From NCBI RefSeq assembly GCF_964340395.1, contig NC_135570.1, forward strand, positions 15,132,822 through 15,196,821: a stretch of DNA of 64,000 nt, given 5' to 3'. This document shows, piece by piece, positions 37,096-48,776 of the stretch. Source of the DNA: Glandiceps talaboti (lineage: Eukaryota > Hemichordata > Enteropneusta > Spengelidae). The notes beneath the pieces were generated by a model, which was not told the DNA's origin, made no database searches, and was given only the letters and a program-made list of their open reading frames with translations. The position numbers and the translations under genes were made by a program. The number at the start of each line of letters is the position of its first letter. The stretch's first letter is position 1.

Positions 37096-40000
37096 ATGGA
37101 AACTTCTTTCGACCACATCATTATCAATATAAAATTCGTAGTCGACACATCGAGAAGACTGTATACCAGCAAAATGTCATTCCTCTTGAAGAAGCAGGCT
37201 GAAAGTTGGCTTCTTTTAAAGAAGCAGATCGATATGTTCGTAAAAAAGACTAACTTAGAAGTTGGAGTGGTCGTATCGTTTTACGACAAAGTGTTAGCGA
37301 AACGCAAGTTTATCGTCCACGGTACTGATTGCATGCAGCAGTCACTTCAAGAAAAACTTCCAGATATGGTTATACCACCCGTTACATCCACTCGGTATCA
37401 ACGTACAGCCACTGATGAGACAGATAGTTCAGATGTCGGCGGAGCCACAGACAACTCAACGTCCGTACCAATCCCAGACCTACCAGACATCCGTGACTCA
37501 CCACAAGGCTGCCTGAGCAAGCTTACGTTTGCCGAACTCAGACATCTGATTCCAACCATCGTGAAGACTAGCGTCGGTCGAAACCAGGCGTTATGGGGTA
37601 ATCAAGACAAAGCTCCCATGTGGTGGCCTGTAGATGTGCCCTACTGCAACCCATGCAAACGTCCGAAAGAGGTAGACGGCTGGACAGAACTCTTGAGGAG
37701 AGCTGCAAAGGCTTGTTACGTGTACTACCAACGAGAAGATTTGACAGGTAGGTGCAACGTCATAACCTGTTTTCAAAACTAGAGTTGATATAGTATTCAT
37801 ATAAGGCGACTTTCATCTCAGCGAGTTTATGCTGTGCCTTTATCATTGAGTAGTATACTCAGTACTTGTTTTGATTAGTTGAAATTTTATCGCCGCCTTC
37901 CCACGCGATCACTCCGAACAAAACAAACGTCACAACATGATGAATAGAGGTAAATAAGGACATCTAGCCGCTTTCACCACATCTGATTTTAATCAGATTG
38001 AGGGCGAGGGGTGATTCAATATCAATTACCTAAAATGTGGTAGTAGTGCACATTTTTTCTGTTCATTGTCCTACTTATGCTGAGCTGTATGTGTCAGTAA
38101 ATAAACAAGGCATGTTTGTTTTATTAATATTTTATTACTCCATATTTCGGCTTGGTTTGTGACATTTGAATGTATGTATTAGCAAGTATTATGAAGATAA
38201 TTTATTTTCCAATCAAATGATACCTCACTTGTCAAAAATGGGTAACTCTAAGTATTTTTATAACTATTTGATTACATAACACTCAGTCTCACTTTATTCA
38301 AATTATTGTCAGTGAGGGGCTCGGAGGAAGAACAATCTCATGAGGCCATGAGTGGTGAAAGAGTTAACAGTCTTCACCCCCAAGAGTAAGTGATACTAGA
38401 AAATATTTGAAACATTAATGAATCTTTCTTTTTTTTTTCACACAGGAGACAATACAGCAGAGCAACCTCAGTTATCTGAAGAGAACCCCACATTTACTAA
38501 TGGTAAGTCAACTTCTATTATCATATTTATTATCAGATTTGTGGGTAATCATGTATATGTGGTGTTGGGTCAAAAACTACCCACTTGTTTCATATACTAT
38601 TCCCCCCCCCCCTTTTTTTTTTTTAAATTTCTTTGATATTTCATGTACATCCAACTTGTTCTTGGATTTTTTTAAGTTACTTTTTTTTTGGAAATGGCAA
38701 GTTGTCTGTGTCTTATTATGGGTACACATGTCACAATTTTTTTTTTATTCCATCATGAACACTTTTACCTAGTCCCTCTGAGTTAAATTTCACAACCAGG
38801 ACAGTTAAAATAGGGTGTTCTGTAAATCATTTTAATTGAAAGTAGACTGTAATTGCAGTTATGTGTACATATTACTTTTACACCATAATGCGATTATGAC
38901 CATAATCACTCTGCACCTTTGTAGGATGACTGTATGCTACAACTTACAAACATCTGTTTGGATAGCAAGCTGATGTACACATTATTGTTACAATTTAAAA
39001 TGCCAAAACACAGATGAACATTTACATCTATAATATAAAATAACTTTGATGAATAACCATCTGAAATATATATATTAGTAAAAAAGTTAGGTAATTTTGA
39101 TATGTATTTGAAAAATGTACAAGACAACTCCCAGATTTTGAATATGAATAGGATAAAGTTTCTTCAGGGATATTTGGACAAAGGTTGAATATTTAATTTC
39201 GAAGGCACGTTTCCCTGAAGATAAACATACAATGTTAAAGCATGGATAATTTATTGTATATTAAAGCAATACAATATCTGCCTTGTTAACTGTTCAAATT
39301 CTTGTTTATTTCTCTAGCTGCTACACCAGAAGATATACAATTCCATCCTGAAATACCTGCCCTCCAGCAGATAGTTTACAATTATACCACACTGAATCAA
39401 AATGATCTTGGTAAGTAACAACATAAAATTCTGATATTAACCGTGAAAATATATATTGGTGACTTGTCAAAGGCTAACATACAGTAAGCGTGTAATTGTT
39501 ATTGAAAGACACTAAGAATAAATTCAGAAATACATGGGTACATAGAAAACCATATGTTCATACATACAGATGGTAGAAGTCAACTTCTATCTACTGAAAT
39601 TGTTAAATTTGCTGTGTACCTTCTAATCGATACTTTAGATATTCAGTCAAGACAGTGCAAAAAACACACCAATATACACATATTATAATGAGTTCAAGAC
39701 CAGTTGCATGGAATCTACAAGTAGGGTTTGTAAACAGAAAATGCTAAGCAGCAAAGTCCTATTTGCATCAGAATACATTGAGTTTGTCATAACGTAACAA
39801 ATGTCTAGTTAGCCTCAGAATTGTACAATATTAATCCACATTTATTCATTTTGTCTCTTTTCACCAGAACTTTTAAATATGCATTCTACACCGGAAACAC
39901 TACATGTCCTACCATCAGCCATGGAAATATCAACAATACCGAGTTTTGAAGACAGTACTCTCCACACCAATGACTCACTGTCTTTTCATGACACATTCCA

Positions 40001-40223
40001 AGTAACTGAGGAAGCCTCCTTGCAAGACCAAACCCAGTCTGATGACCAGTTTGGCATGCACAGCCACGACCTATCTGAGCACACAGTATCATATGCCATT
40101 CAGTCCCCAAGCCAACCTATGCAGTCATCATCATCCATGCTTGTCAGGAGGAGTCAAAGAAAAAGCAAGAAAACAACAAGAGCTCTAGAGTATGTGATGC
40201 AGATAGCACGCCGAAGAAGATGA
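37096..40223 (+). CDS. NRF1/EWG/P3A2-family DNA-binding protein carried by the transposon, 4 exons, 385 aa
   Basis: Join 37096-37747, 38446-38502, 39318-39410, 39868-40223. All introns are phase 1 with GT..AG ends, and the total of 1158 nt is 385 codons plus stop. NRF1-family proteins are dimeric nuclear factors that bind GC-rich palindromes. Residues 28-95 (SFLLKKQAESWLLLKKQ.., then KRKFIVHG) resemble the first half of the NRF1 DNA-binding/dimerisation region. Residues 143-216 carry its signature: LTFAELRHLIPTIVK, SVGRNQALWG, PMWWPVDVPY, then ACYVYYQREDL. A Ser/Asp/Thr-rich linker (about 100-135) separates the two. The C-terminal half is acidic and Ser/Gln-rich, and the last 26 residues are basic (RRSQRKSKK, ARRRR), a likely nuclear signal. 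It is well diverged from vertebrate NRF1, so it is probably not the host orthologue. It lies fully within the transposon and converges on the transposase. Confidence 0.87.
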
Positions 40224-40363
40224 AAGGAACTGTAAAACATTGAACATCTAACTGATCCACTAATTCTTTGTCCAATTGTAACACTCATTAAGTTTCTATC
40301 AATTTCTTTGACAAACCAGTATTTATCTTATTTTGATAGACATTACTAAAATTGCCATTCTGC

Positions 40364-40369
40364 ATTAAA
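40364..40369 (+). terminator. Candidate polyadenylation signal (ATTAAA) of the NRF1-like gene
   Basis: ATTAAA lies about 140 bp after the stop codon and is followed by a T/G-rich stretch (GTGTAGTAGTCTTGTC). Using it would end the transcript before the convergent transposase exon 8. A canonical AATAAA at 40850-40855 would instead make the two 3' ends overlap. Confidence 0.45.
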
Positions 40370-40446
40370 TTTTATAATAGTGTAGTAGTCTTGTCAAATA
40401 TTCCATACTGAGGTGGCAACTCCTTCCTTTTGATTGTTTTCACTGT

Positions 40447-43400
40447 TTATGACAGCAGAGCACCTTTCACTTTTTTATTAGCAAGACCAAGGAAGAGGGC
40501 TGCATGAAAGATAAAATTGTCAGGTAGCATGTACGATAGTTGTGCCTTGATTCTTGATATGGAAGTGTTCGTCTGTTCGCAGATTTGACTGTTCAGATTT
40601 GTTATCTCTCTGTTTCCTTTGTACCTGTCCATGTTATAACCAGTTGAACATCTGTTGGAAAGACATAAAACAGCCATTTAGATCAATGAATGTATTTTTC
40701 ACTATGTTACTACAAGATGATGACTACAGTGTTCACAAAATCGTATAAAATTGACACAATTGACTTTATACTGTACTCTATATAAATTATGTCAAGAAGT
40801 TTTTCCATTCTTTTCACAGTTAAAGTCTGTAACATGGTTTGTAAATTTGAATAAACTTGCTATTTTTGGTCATTAATGAAATATACTGCGTCACTATTGG
40901 TGTGATTCCATCTTGTTCCTAGAATGTGTTGTAAAAAGGTATTTGCTGACCTGACTTTTAAAACTATTCATCCTCAACATTTTGGCATGTTCAAGAACTG
41001 CTAAAATTTGCAAATCACTTTACAAAAAAAATCCCAACTTAACACTCCTGTTTCCTTAATATTTTGAGCATATCTTCACTCACAAAAATATGGTCAGATC
41101 CAAACCCACCTACATGTATTTTGTATTGAAAGGCATTTCACAGTAAGTACATCCTTTTATTATAGGCCTAAAAATACTTGGCACTTACCCTGTGTGATTA
41201 CACCAATGAAGCCTGTCCACCAGGAACATTGTATGCTTGAAGAACTCAGGCTCTCTGCAAGAAGAAAACAAAAAAGATACAAAAGATGATTATCACAAAT
41301 GACTTGTTAACATGTACATCTGAGGACTTGCTGGTATCTCAGAGAGATTAAGCTGAAAGCAATCCATGGGACATAGTAAACAAACTATCAACATAGGTAT
41401 CAAACACATGCGTATGATGGAGGTAGACATTAAATAATATTGTACAAACTTAGACTACTAGTGGCACTAGCCATATAGATGTACTCACCTATTCAGGCAG
41501 TATTGATTAAGCTTACAAGCATTGTCGTAGATTATGATGTTTGGTGCCTTTCGGAAACGCTGCTTTATGATTTGGAATGGTAATGCAGGAGACTCGTGGT
41601 ATTTCATGACTTGAAACCCAAGACAGACTTTGTGTTTGCAGTACATTGTAAAGAGACCAGGAGAGAGAGTTGGGTGCCCCTTGGAGAACTTATTGCAGGT
41701 ATCTGGGCCCCTACAGGCAACACTCTCTCTTCTGCAGTCACATTGATAATTTCCAGCTCTGATAGTAAAAATGAAGAATTATTATAATAAGTGTTAAGTA
41801 TTATGAATTGACAGTATGTTGAATATATTAGGAGTGTTAAACTTAATCACTTTATTCAGCATGTGTTTCTTTGCAAATGCAATTTGATTACTGGTATTTT
41901 CCATCATCAGTGTTCAATAAAGCTATGTACATGTAATATATTCAGTGAGAATGTGACAAAACTACATCTCAACAACAGCAAAAATATTGATTTTTTTGAA
42001 AGTGAAAACATACACAAAAATGAAGAAGAACTGATAAGACTAAGTATAGAAATAACTGACTAAGGACAATAGACTTGCACCAGTCCCTTGGGTGATTTTT
42101 TTTCACGAGTCAATGAGAAATAAGTTATGAGTGAAAAAGAGTGAGATTCTTAAAACTGCTTAACAATGAGCTTTAGACTTACCCATGTATTTTTGGCATA
42201 TTAGGAAAAAAATCCAATGACTTGAACAGGTCTGCCTGGTTTGGGTTGAGGTAATGGTGACTGTCTGCTGTCATAGGTGCTTGTAACTTAGAGCGCTTTA
42301 GAATTTCTTGGAGCAGATACCGAACATCATGTGGTAATCTTCCATTGCTGGAGATTGCCTCGATAAAGTTGCAAATGATGGGTGCATCCTTCTTCAGTAA
42401 TTGCAGTTTATCACGGTGCTGGCTGTGGAATACATTAAGTCCTTTGATAAATATTTCTTTCAGGATATGCCGGGTTCTTACTGCATCACTACTTTGGAGT
42501 AGGGAAGAGGTCGGTGAGTTTCGGGAAAGATCTTGTAGGAAACTGTGATAACTTTCTGGAGCAAGGAGTTGTGTTCCATCAATGCTGATTCGCTGTAAAA
42601 TGTTGACTAGAGATGACAGGTGGTTGTGTTTCCTTAAAAGACTGATGAGACGTTCATATTGTTCTGGTGATAGTGATACAGGGGGCAGATTGTGCTGATT
42701 CTTGTGGTCTGGGTTCATTCCTGCAAATTGTAACAGAAGTTTCCTTGCTTGAGGATTTGGAATGAACACCCTGTCTGCATGTTTTGTACCAATGATGGGT
42801 GGCAGGTGACTAACTTCTTCATCTTCACTGAAGCATTGTAGTAGTTCTTTCTGCAGACCGATGCCAGTCCCATCACAAACAATAGTGTCTGGAATTGTCC
42901 CACATAGATTGCAGTTGAATACTTCATTGAAGTCCAAGTCCAACAGTCTAGCATATCCATTCCATGCTGTTCGCAATTTATGTAATGGTAAATGTGAAGT
43001 GGATGATAGTGTTGAATGTTTCTGTGCATATGCCCTGTAACAGCAAACACAAGAAAATGTTTTGTCAGGGTTCTCAAGTCATCTTACAAATTGAAGTTAC
43101 CATTTGGGAATGTAAATAAAATTGCTTGTGGGACAGGATTCTTGTTACAGTTCTAACTGTTTGTACAAGTATCTAAAACTTTTGCAAGTTTACCATATGG
43201 GAAACAGTCAAGTTAAAACCGACTCAAAATAAAGCTATGCATTTTTTTGTGGCGATGATAAATTGGGCATTTTCAGTAACTGTATTTATGAATATGTAGG
43301 AGCTTCAGTGAGGTGGTCACTATACTAATATATAGACAGGTTGGCTGTTATATGAAGGTGGTCTTTAACACAGGTTTGTAGTCAACTCAAAGAAAGCAAA

Positions 43401-46400
43401 CACTTGCATACCTGTGAAACGCTGCAAGGGGATTCCTTCCTTCTAACATAAGATGCAAATAGCTGTGTAGTAACCCGTAGTGTATCATATCATGGTTGTT
43501 TAAATTGAATAGCAAGTCATCCTTTCCATCATAAGAAAGACGGCAACCACATTGCCCATTACTTGGTCTGTAGTAAACTGAAAGAAAAATTAGTAAAAGT
43601 CACAAAGTGCAAAACCAAAGAAATTTTCTTTAGTTTGAATAATTTTCATTCCAACAAATGCTAAAGAAACTCCCCCTCAAAAGTTAGCAGAGAATACCAG
43701 GACAACATGTTTACACAACTAAAAACACACTATCTCCATTGTTAAAAAATGGTAACTTACCTTTGAATTTTTCATGGACATCATCTACGCTGACTGTACT
43801 GATAGTGCTGTTTTCTTTGTAGATGACAGCATCACCAATATACCAGTCATTCTGAACTGGGTCGTCATCATTCCAAGTATTACCATGTCTGCATACACTT
43901 AGTGGTTCATCTGATTCTGGTATGGAAGGGACCAGGTGCCTTGGCAAGGGGAGTTGCCCTGACTCTTGTTTGTCATACACATCCTTCAGTTCAGATGTTA
44001 GTGGATAGGGTATCTTTTTATATGACACATATGAGAAGTGACTTGTCCTTGGATGATCCCTCTCACTTTCTGGTGTAGGTTTGTCAGTCTCTTCCAACCA
44101 TTCTTTATACATTTTGACATATTCACAGGTCCTAGTACCATAATTACAAGTCATACATGCTAGTTTCTTGCCACCCACTGTCTTCTTAAGGTGCACTAAA
44201 TGAACTTCTTCCATTGTAACAGCTGCTAAGAGAGGGGTGTCTTGTAGCAGTTCAACCACAACATGTGAGGTATCTGTAAACAATAATCATTAGAAGTCAA
44301 TCACAGGTCTTGTCCAGTACAGGTAATACAGGACAAACTCAAGTTTCACCTATACATGGACTAGAAAAAAACCCCAGCAAAGAACAGGCTTAATAGAGGA
44401 AAACTGTCATGTTATACTTGGTTTTATATTTCACTATATTTATGTATTTATACAGTAAAGTTCACCATAATTCACTAAATTCATTACCATGCCTGGAATT
44501 ATTTAGTAAAAATGTAACAGTAGGATCTATTTTCTCAAAGGAGCATCACAGTATATGAAATCAAAAATTTGTGTCGGAAACATCAAGATAATAGAAATAA
44601 ATTCCAGTGAATGTATGGATTTACACTGTATCAAAATCATATTAACAAGTACTCTATGACACAGTTTTAAAAATAGGCCAAAGGGGAGCACTGTGACTTT
44701 CTAATTTTACAAAACTTGAAATGGAAAACTCAGAGATAAACTTTGAATTATTTGGCAGGTGACACTGTAATATTCACTGATATGAAGAGAGTAACAATTA
44801 TAAAACTTGATGCAATTATGGCTACCTCTTGCAGTTGTGGTTGTAGTATATAAGTAACAAAATTGAATTGAATTTAGCAACAGTAGAATTGAACTCTTAC
44901 CATTATTACTCTGAGAGTCCAATTCAGTATTTGTTTCTGGAAACAATCTGTCAACAGTAGCAGCATGCAGACAGTATTTGGTCTTCTCAGTTGCTACAAA
45001 CTGGTGAAACTCTTCTGTGATGGAAGAGTTCGTGTTTGATAGTCGTTGGCGCTGGATTAAACCATCCTCACAATCGCAAGTGACCAGAGAAACATTGTGG
45101 TTTCTATCAGAACTATAGAAGACCCTGTTTCTTTCCACTAAGCGATATTTTTCCTTCAGCAAGACACCAGTATCTCTATCACAATTAGCTACAATGTAAC
45201 TGCCATTTGACAACTTCCAGAACTTTTTAGCTTTTTGTAATTGTCTGAGATACTCATCTCTAGGATCAACAGCATATGCCTCTTCAGAACTGATCATCCT
45301 GAAATCAAGTACATCAAATAACTGAATCAGTATATTTACATACATGCATAGCAATTAGAGTTAATCTAAAATAAAAAGTAAGATGTTTAGAATGTGAAAC
45401 ATGTAAATTATAGTGATTCTGAGACTCTTCTACCTTATCTAACATTTTGACTGAAGCCAATACAATATTGTCAATTATTTGTGATTTCTATTTCTGCTGT
45501 ATATAAAATACACAATGAAAACAAAGTACAAACTACAGCTGGTATAAAGTCACGAGTTGGGACTTCATTGATATTATTCACTCTGCTTTTAAACATCTCA
45601 AAAAGAAATCACAAACTAAAAGAAGAAAAATTAGTAAACCATGGTATAACAGTTCCTGCTACCTTTGAAGAAAGGGGTTATTTGAATTTGAAAATTACTT
45701 CAGGAAATTATCAAATCAGGGTTTTAGAAGTGTACATAATTAAAATGTATCTATGATATTCATTCAGTCTTAATAACCAAGTCTTGTATCAAATTGACAA
45801 CTGAACTGGCTTCACTAAATTCTTTTCATATGTATTGGCACAAGACAAGGTTGTAATCTCAACCCCACTCAATCCACTTTATTCATGAACGAACAAATGA
45901 AGGAATGCAACCATTACTACACAGAAAATGTATTAATCTGCTGATGACACTGTGTTGCTATTCACTAGTGATGGTTTATAGATTCACAGTCCCAATTAAA
46001 ACTATTTGAATCTTTTTGTAATAAACGACAACCATCAGTGAGTCATAAAGAAACAACTAATAGTACTCCATGCAAATATCAAAATAAATATAGTGTAGGT
46101 TTTTTTTTCATTTATAATGAAAACTTGATTCTGGTATGTTTGCATTATACACTTATCTAGGAGTTATTGATGTTTTCTGGAAATATTTTCTGAAAATTTT
46201 AAGAATTATTATACCAGAGTGGCTTTGAGAATAAGGTCATGTGAAAAATAGTGTCCTTATAGAATGTCACTTGTTGGGTACACAGCTTGTACATAAATAA
46301 ATAAATAAATCTCCTGTTCCACTGGTTTTTTTTATGAAGTAAAATCGAACACAATAAATCCACTGATAAATTGCATAATAAATAATATATTCACTATTTT

Positions 46401-47672
46401 TTGCAGTTTGCCCCTGTTCTATTCTACTTTATAAATTTGTGGCATTGAAAGTTGGCAGACACTGTTTCAACCAATTGATCGTTATGAACATATTTTGGTT
46501 CATTTGTTGCGAGTTTCTTATCTTATTTCGAACGGTCACTATGGCTACGCTATCGCTGTTTGGGTCGAGAGCGAACTGCAGACTGGATCATGGAGTTCAT
46601 TACGAGGTCACACATGTCACATGTGTTATGATGGAGGACTTTTGCACGTACAAGTAGGGAGAAGTATTTCTACACAATTCAAAGTGCGGTTGGAATACAC
46701 GTTTAATTTCAATTACTTTATCTAGTGGTAGTGGTATTTCTTCCTGCACTATGATTTACTATCGAAGTCGTCATTCAGTTTGAAAAAATGTTCTGTGATG
46801 GTGGCTGAACAAGTGAAATCGTCTGATCAGCAAGGTCTCTGACCTACCCTTCGCAGCGAATAGAACGATCGGGATCAAAAATGGCGACGCGGTGTTCAGG
46901 AGTACCGCTCCTGTGGTTTTTTACCGGAACACTGGGATGGCACCGTTCGTCCACGAAAACCATGGAGTGTATTACAAATAAATCACGAGAACAAGCAGAC
47001 ATCCCAGTTTGCGTTAAACGATAAAGTTTGGTGAGGTACTCGTACGTACACGTCCCTTCGATTCAACCGTCATCGCATATGCATGCAAGGTCCGGCTTGA
47101 GTCCGTGTATTACGGGTAATTAACTGCGTCCGGGGTAGTCCTGCTTGCATACGGAGGAATTCGGGACTCGATTCTGACAATTGTCCCTCCCCTTGCATAC
47201 GGAGGAATTCGGGACTCGATTCTGACAATTGGTGTTTAGAGTCAAGTCAGTAATACAGACTCGTGCACCGTCATGTAAGCAGGACTACGTCCGGGGGCGG
47301 GAGGTTAGTGGGTCCATGGCCACGGAAACGTAAAGAACGAGGACCACTCGATGCTATAGATTGCAGGAAAGTGAACACAAATAATTGTAATAAAAAAATT
47401 CGAAACAACCTTTCTTAATTCTGCACTGAAACGGAGTAGTGTTATATTTGCTTAACGTTGCGTCTGTTGATAACGATCATAAACATTGACACTGCATTAC
47501 ATTACAAGACTTCGATGAAAATGTAGAAAAGAAAGTGAAACACTCACCTCATGGGTCTTTTTCTGGTCACGGGAACGGCCGACGTATTCTTCCTCTTCCG
47601 ACAAGTTGATAGTAATGCTCTAGTGGTTTGAGCGACTCTACAACGTTCAATGAATGATTTGCTCGATGACAT
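40447..47672 (-). CDS. KDZ-superfamily transposase with SWIM/CxC cysteine clusters, 8 exons, 864 aa
   Basis: Join 47672-47548, 45298-44901, 44273-43761, 43577-43412, 43034-42183, 41758-41489, 41254-41189, 40651-40447. The total of 2595 nt is 864 codons plus stop, with every junction GT/AG and in phase. Features in order: a basic N-terminus (RKRK); a SWIM-like motif C116-x-C118..C151-x-H153; cysteine-containing MTCNYGTRTC in exon 3; a CGC cluster with LLFNLNNHDMIHYGLLH in exon 4; NLCGTIPDTIVCDGTGIGL with D455; a Cys-rich CDCRRESVAC..DTC block; then the hallmark IIYDNACKLNQYCLNREPEFF (D763) and NSQICEQTNTSISRIK (E822). D455/D763/E822 are the likely RNase-H-fold catalytic residues (inferred). 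Related proteins include animal HMGXB3-like sequences, but no HMG box is seen here. Transcription starts near the right inverted repeat, so the gene belongs to the element. No internal stop or frameshift was found. Confidence 0.92.
47127..47296. repeat. Nested direct and inverted repeats in transposase intron 1
   Basis: A 39-bp unit starting CTTGCATACGGAGGAATTCG occurs at 47144-47182 and 47192-47230. GTAGTCCTGCTT (47135-47146) has its perfect inverse AAGCAGGACTAC at 47277-47288. CGTCCGGGG flanks both sides in the same orientation. The stretch is GC-richer than its surroundings and lies about 250-550 bp downstream of the transposase start. It could be an internal regulatory region or a small nested insertion. 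Confidence 0.7.
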
Positions 47673-47786
47673 TGTGACGCTGACAAGGACTGGTGATGTT
47701 AACTCTGATACGAATTTTTGAATTATGACCGGTCGTTCAACAAGCGTCAGTAGTACAATACAAATGCTAGTTTAGCATGTTTAGTA

Positions 47787-47912
47787 GCAGAATGCAAGTG
47801 CTACAGGTATAGCAGAACAGAAGTGCTACATGTCGCAAACAGTGTTTTGTTGAAACTGCTAGTAGCACTTTTTTACTAGCAGATGCTGTTTTGATACACT
47901 CATACATACCTC
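47787..47912 (-). repeat. Right terminal inverted repeat of the KDZ element
   Basis: Read on the minus strand from 47912 it begins GAGGTATGTATGAGTGTATC and matches the left repeat to its TTGCATTCTGC end. It includes the CTGCTAGTA/TACTAGCAG palindrome and two GTAGCACTT iterons. The transposase start codon is only about 115 bp inside it, so the promoter probably overlaps this repeat. Confidence 0.92.
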
Positions 47913-47920
47913 TGTATTGC
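47913..47920. repeat. 8-bp target-site duplication, right copy (TGTATTGC)
   Basis: Exact copy of 35015-35022, immediately outside the right inverted repeat. Confidence 0.88.
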
Positions 47921-48135
47921 TTACCCAGTATTCCAGGCTTGGGACTGGCTAAGTTATTCAATGCCAATGAATAACCTAGGCGCCTTTACTAGCTACACCT
48001 ACAGTATCCCATAACTTGGCAAATCAAACGCCAATCACCCACCCACCAACATTTGCTGCGCGCTTGCAAATGTTGGGTCAGTTCAAAGCCATAAGCCTGG
48101 GGACTGTATTTTATGACTATAGCCCTGAACTGGTT

Positions 48136-48336
48136 CTATAACCTTAGATCTAACTTAGTCCACTGGGACTGTGGACATCTAACTTCAACACAGTCTGACC
48201 ATGTTGTATAGTTCCCTGTCCTATATCTATCCTGATTAACTATTGTAATGATGCCGCTGTGTGTGGCCGACCACCTGTCCACATCTTCCCAAGCCTTGTG
48301 TTGTAATATGGCTGGAATTGGTTTCTGCAAAAGATA
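48136..48336 (-). CDS. Possible terminal exon of an unrecognised protein (partial)
   Basis: On the minus strand a good acceptor (TTATCTTTTGCAG) at about 48326-48338 opens onto a frame that starts near KPIPAILQHKAWEDVDRW and ends in a TAG stop at 48136. The translation (DRWSATHSGIITI, TGNYTTWSDCVEVRCPQ) has ordinary amino-acid composition, unlike the flanking AT-rich DNA. I do not recognise the family, and no upstream exon is evident because tandem repeats follow. It could be the remains of a mobile-element gene. Confidence 0.3.
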   Translation of the reverse strand, partial: YLLQKPIPAILQHKAWEDVDRWSATHSGIITIVNQDRYRTGNYTTWSDCVEVRCPQSQWTKLDLRL

Positions 48337-48776
48337 ACTTAAAAGAGACATTTTATTAGTATAATGAAAATAAATTACAAGTCATGAGTACTTTATTGAA
48401 AACATTACATTCAAATAAATACAAAATTACATTTGGATAAATACAAAATACAAAATACAATTTAACAATGGTGAAATTAAAATTACATATCAAATCATGA
48501 ATCAAATGTTAAATTCACAATTACAATAACTTCCTCTTGATGTGATAGTCTATTCCATAAAGTCTTCTTTCCTGCATCCAGTATCTTCCTGTACTTGTAG
48601 CTTTCTTAAACTCAACTCAACTCAAAGAATGTTAGAACAACAATATGATATTACACAATATTTTAGATACATGCATTTTATCTACATCATTTAGTATTGA
48701 AAATTATATTGGCCAAATATATTTTGTAAATTTATCTCCTTTTCTCAGTAGCTCTTATCCTTGTGGATGATTTTTT

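Larger units (their letters stand above)
35023..47912. mobile_element. 12.9-kb KDZ-superfamily DNA transposon carrying an NRF1-like gene
   Basis: The boundaries are long inverted repeats (35023-35146 and 47787-47912) flanked by a perfect 8-bp duplication. Inside are a complete KDZ transposase gene on the minus strand (47672-40447) and a complete NRF1-like gene on the plus strand (37096-40223), converging with about 220 bp between stop codons. The inverted repeats differ at only a handful of positions, the duplication is intact and both genes are open, so the insertion looks recent and may still be mobile. Known KDZ elements are large, encode intron-containing transposases and make 8-bp duplications. 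The NRF1-type passenger is what I have not seen described. About 2 kb left of 37096 and the large introns hold no other recognisable gene. Confidence 0.88.

Noticed and set aside
42715-43077. 120-codon minus-strand frame (MRTLTKHFLVFAV..)
   Set aside because: Shadow frame of transposase exon 5; the real frame carries the KDZ motifs.
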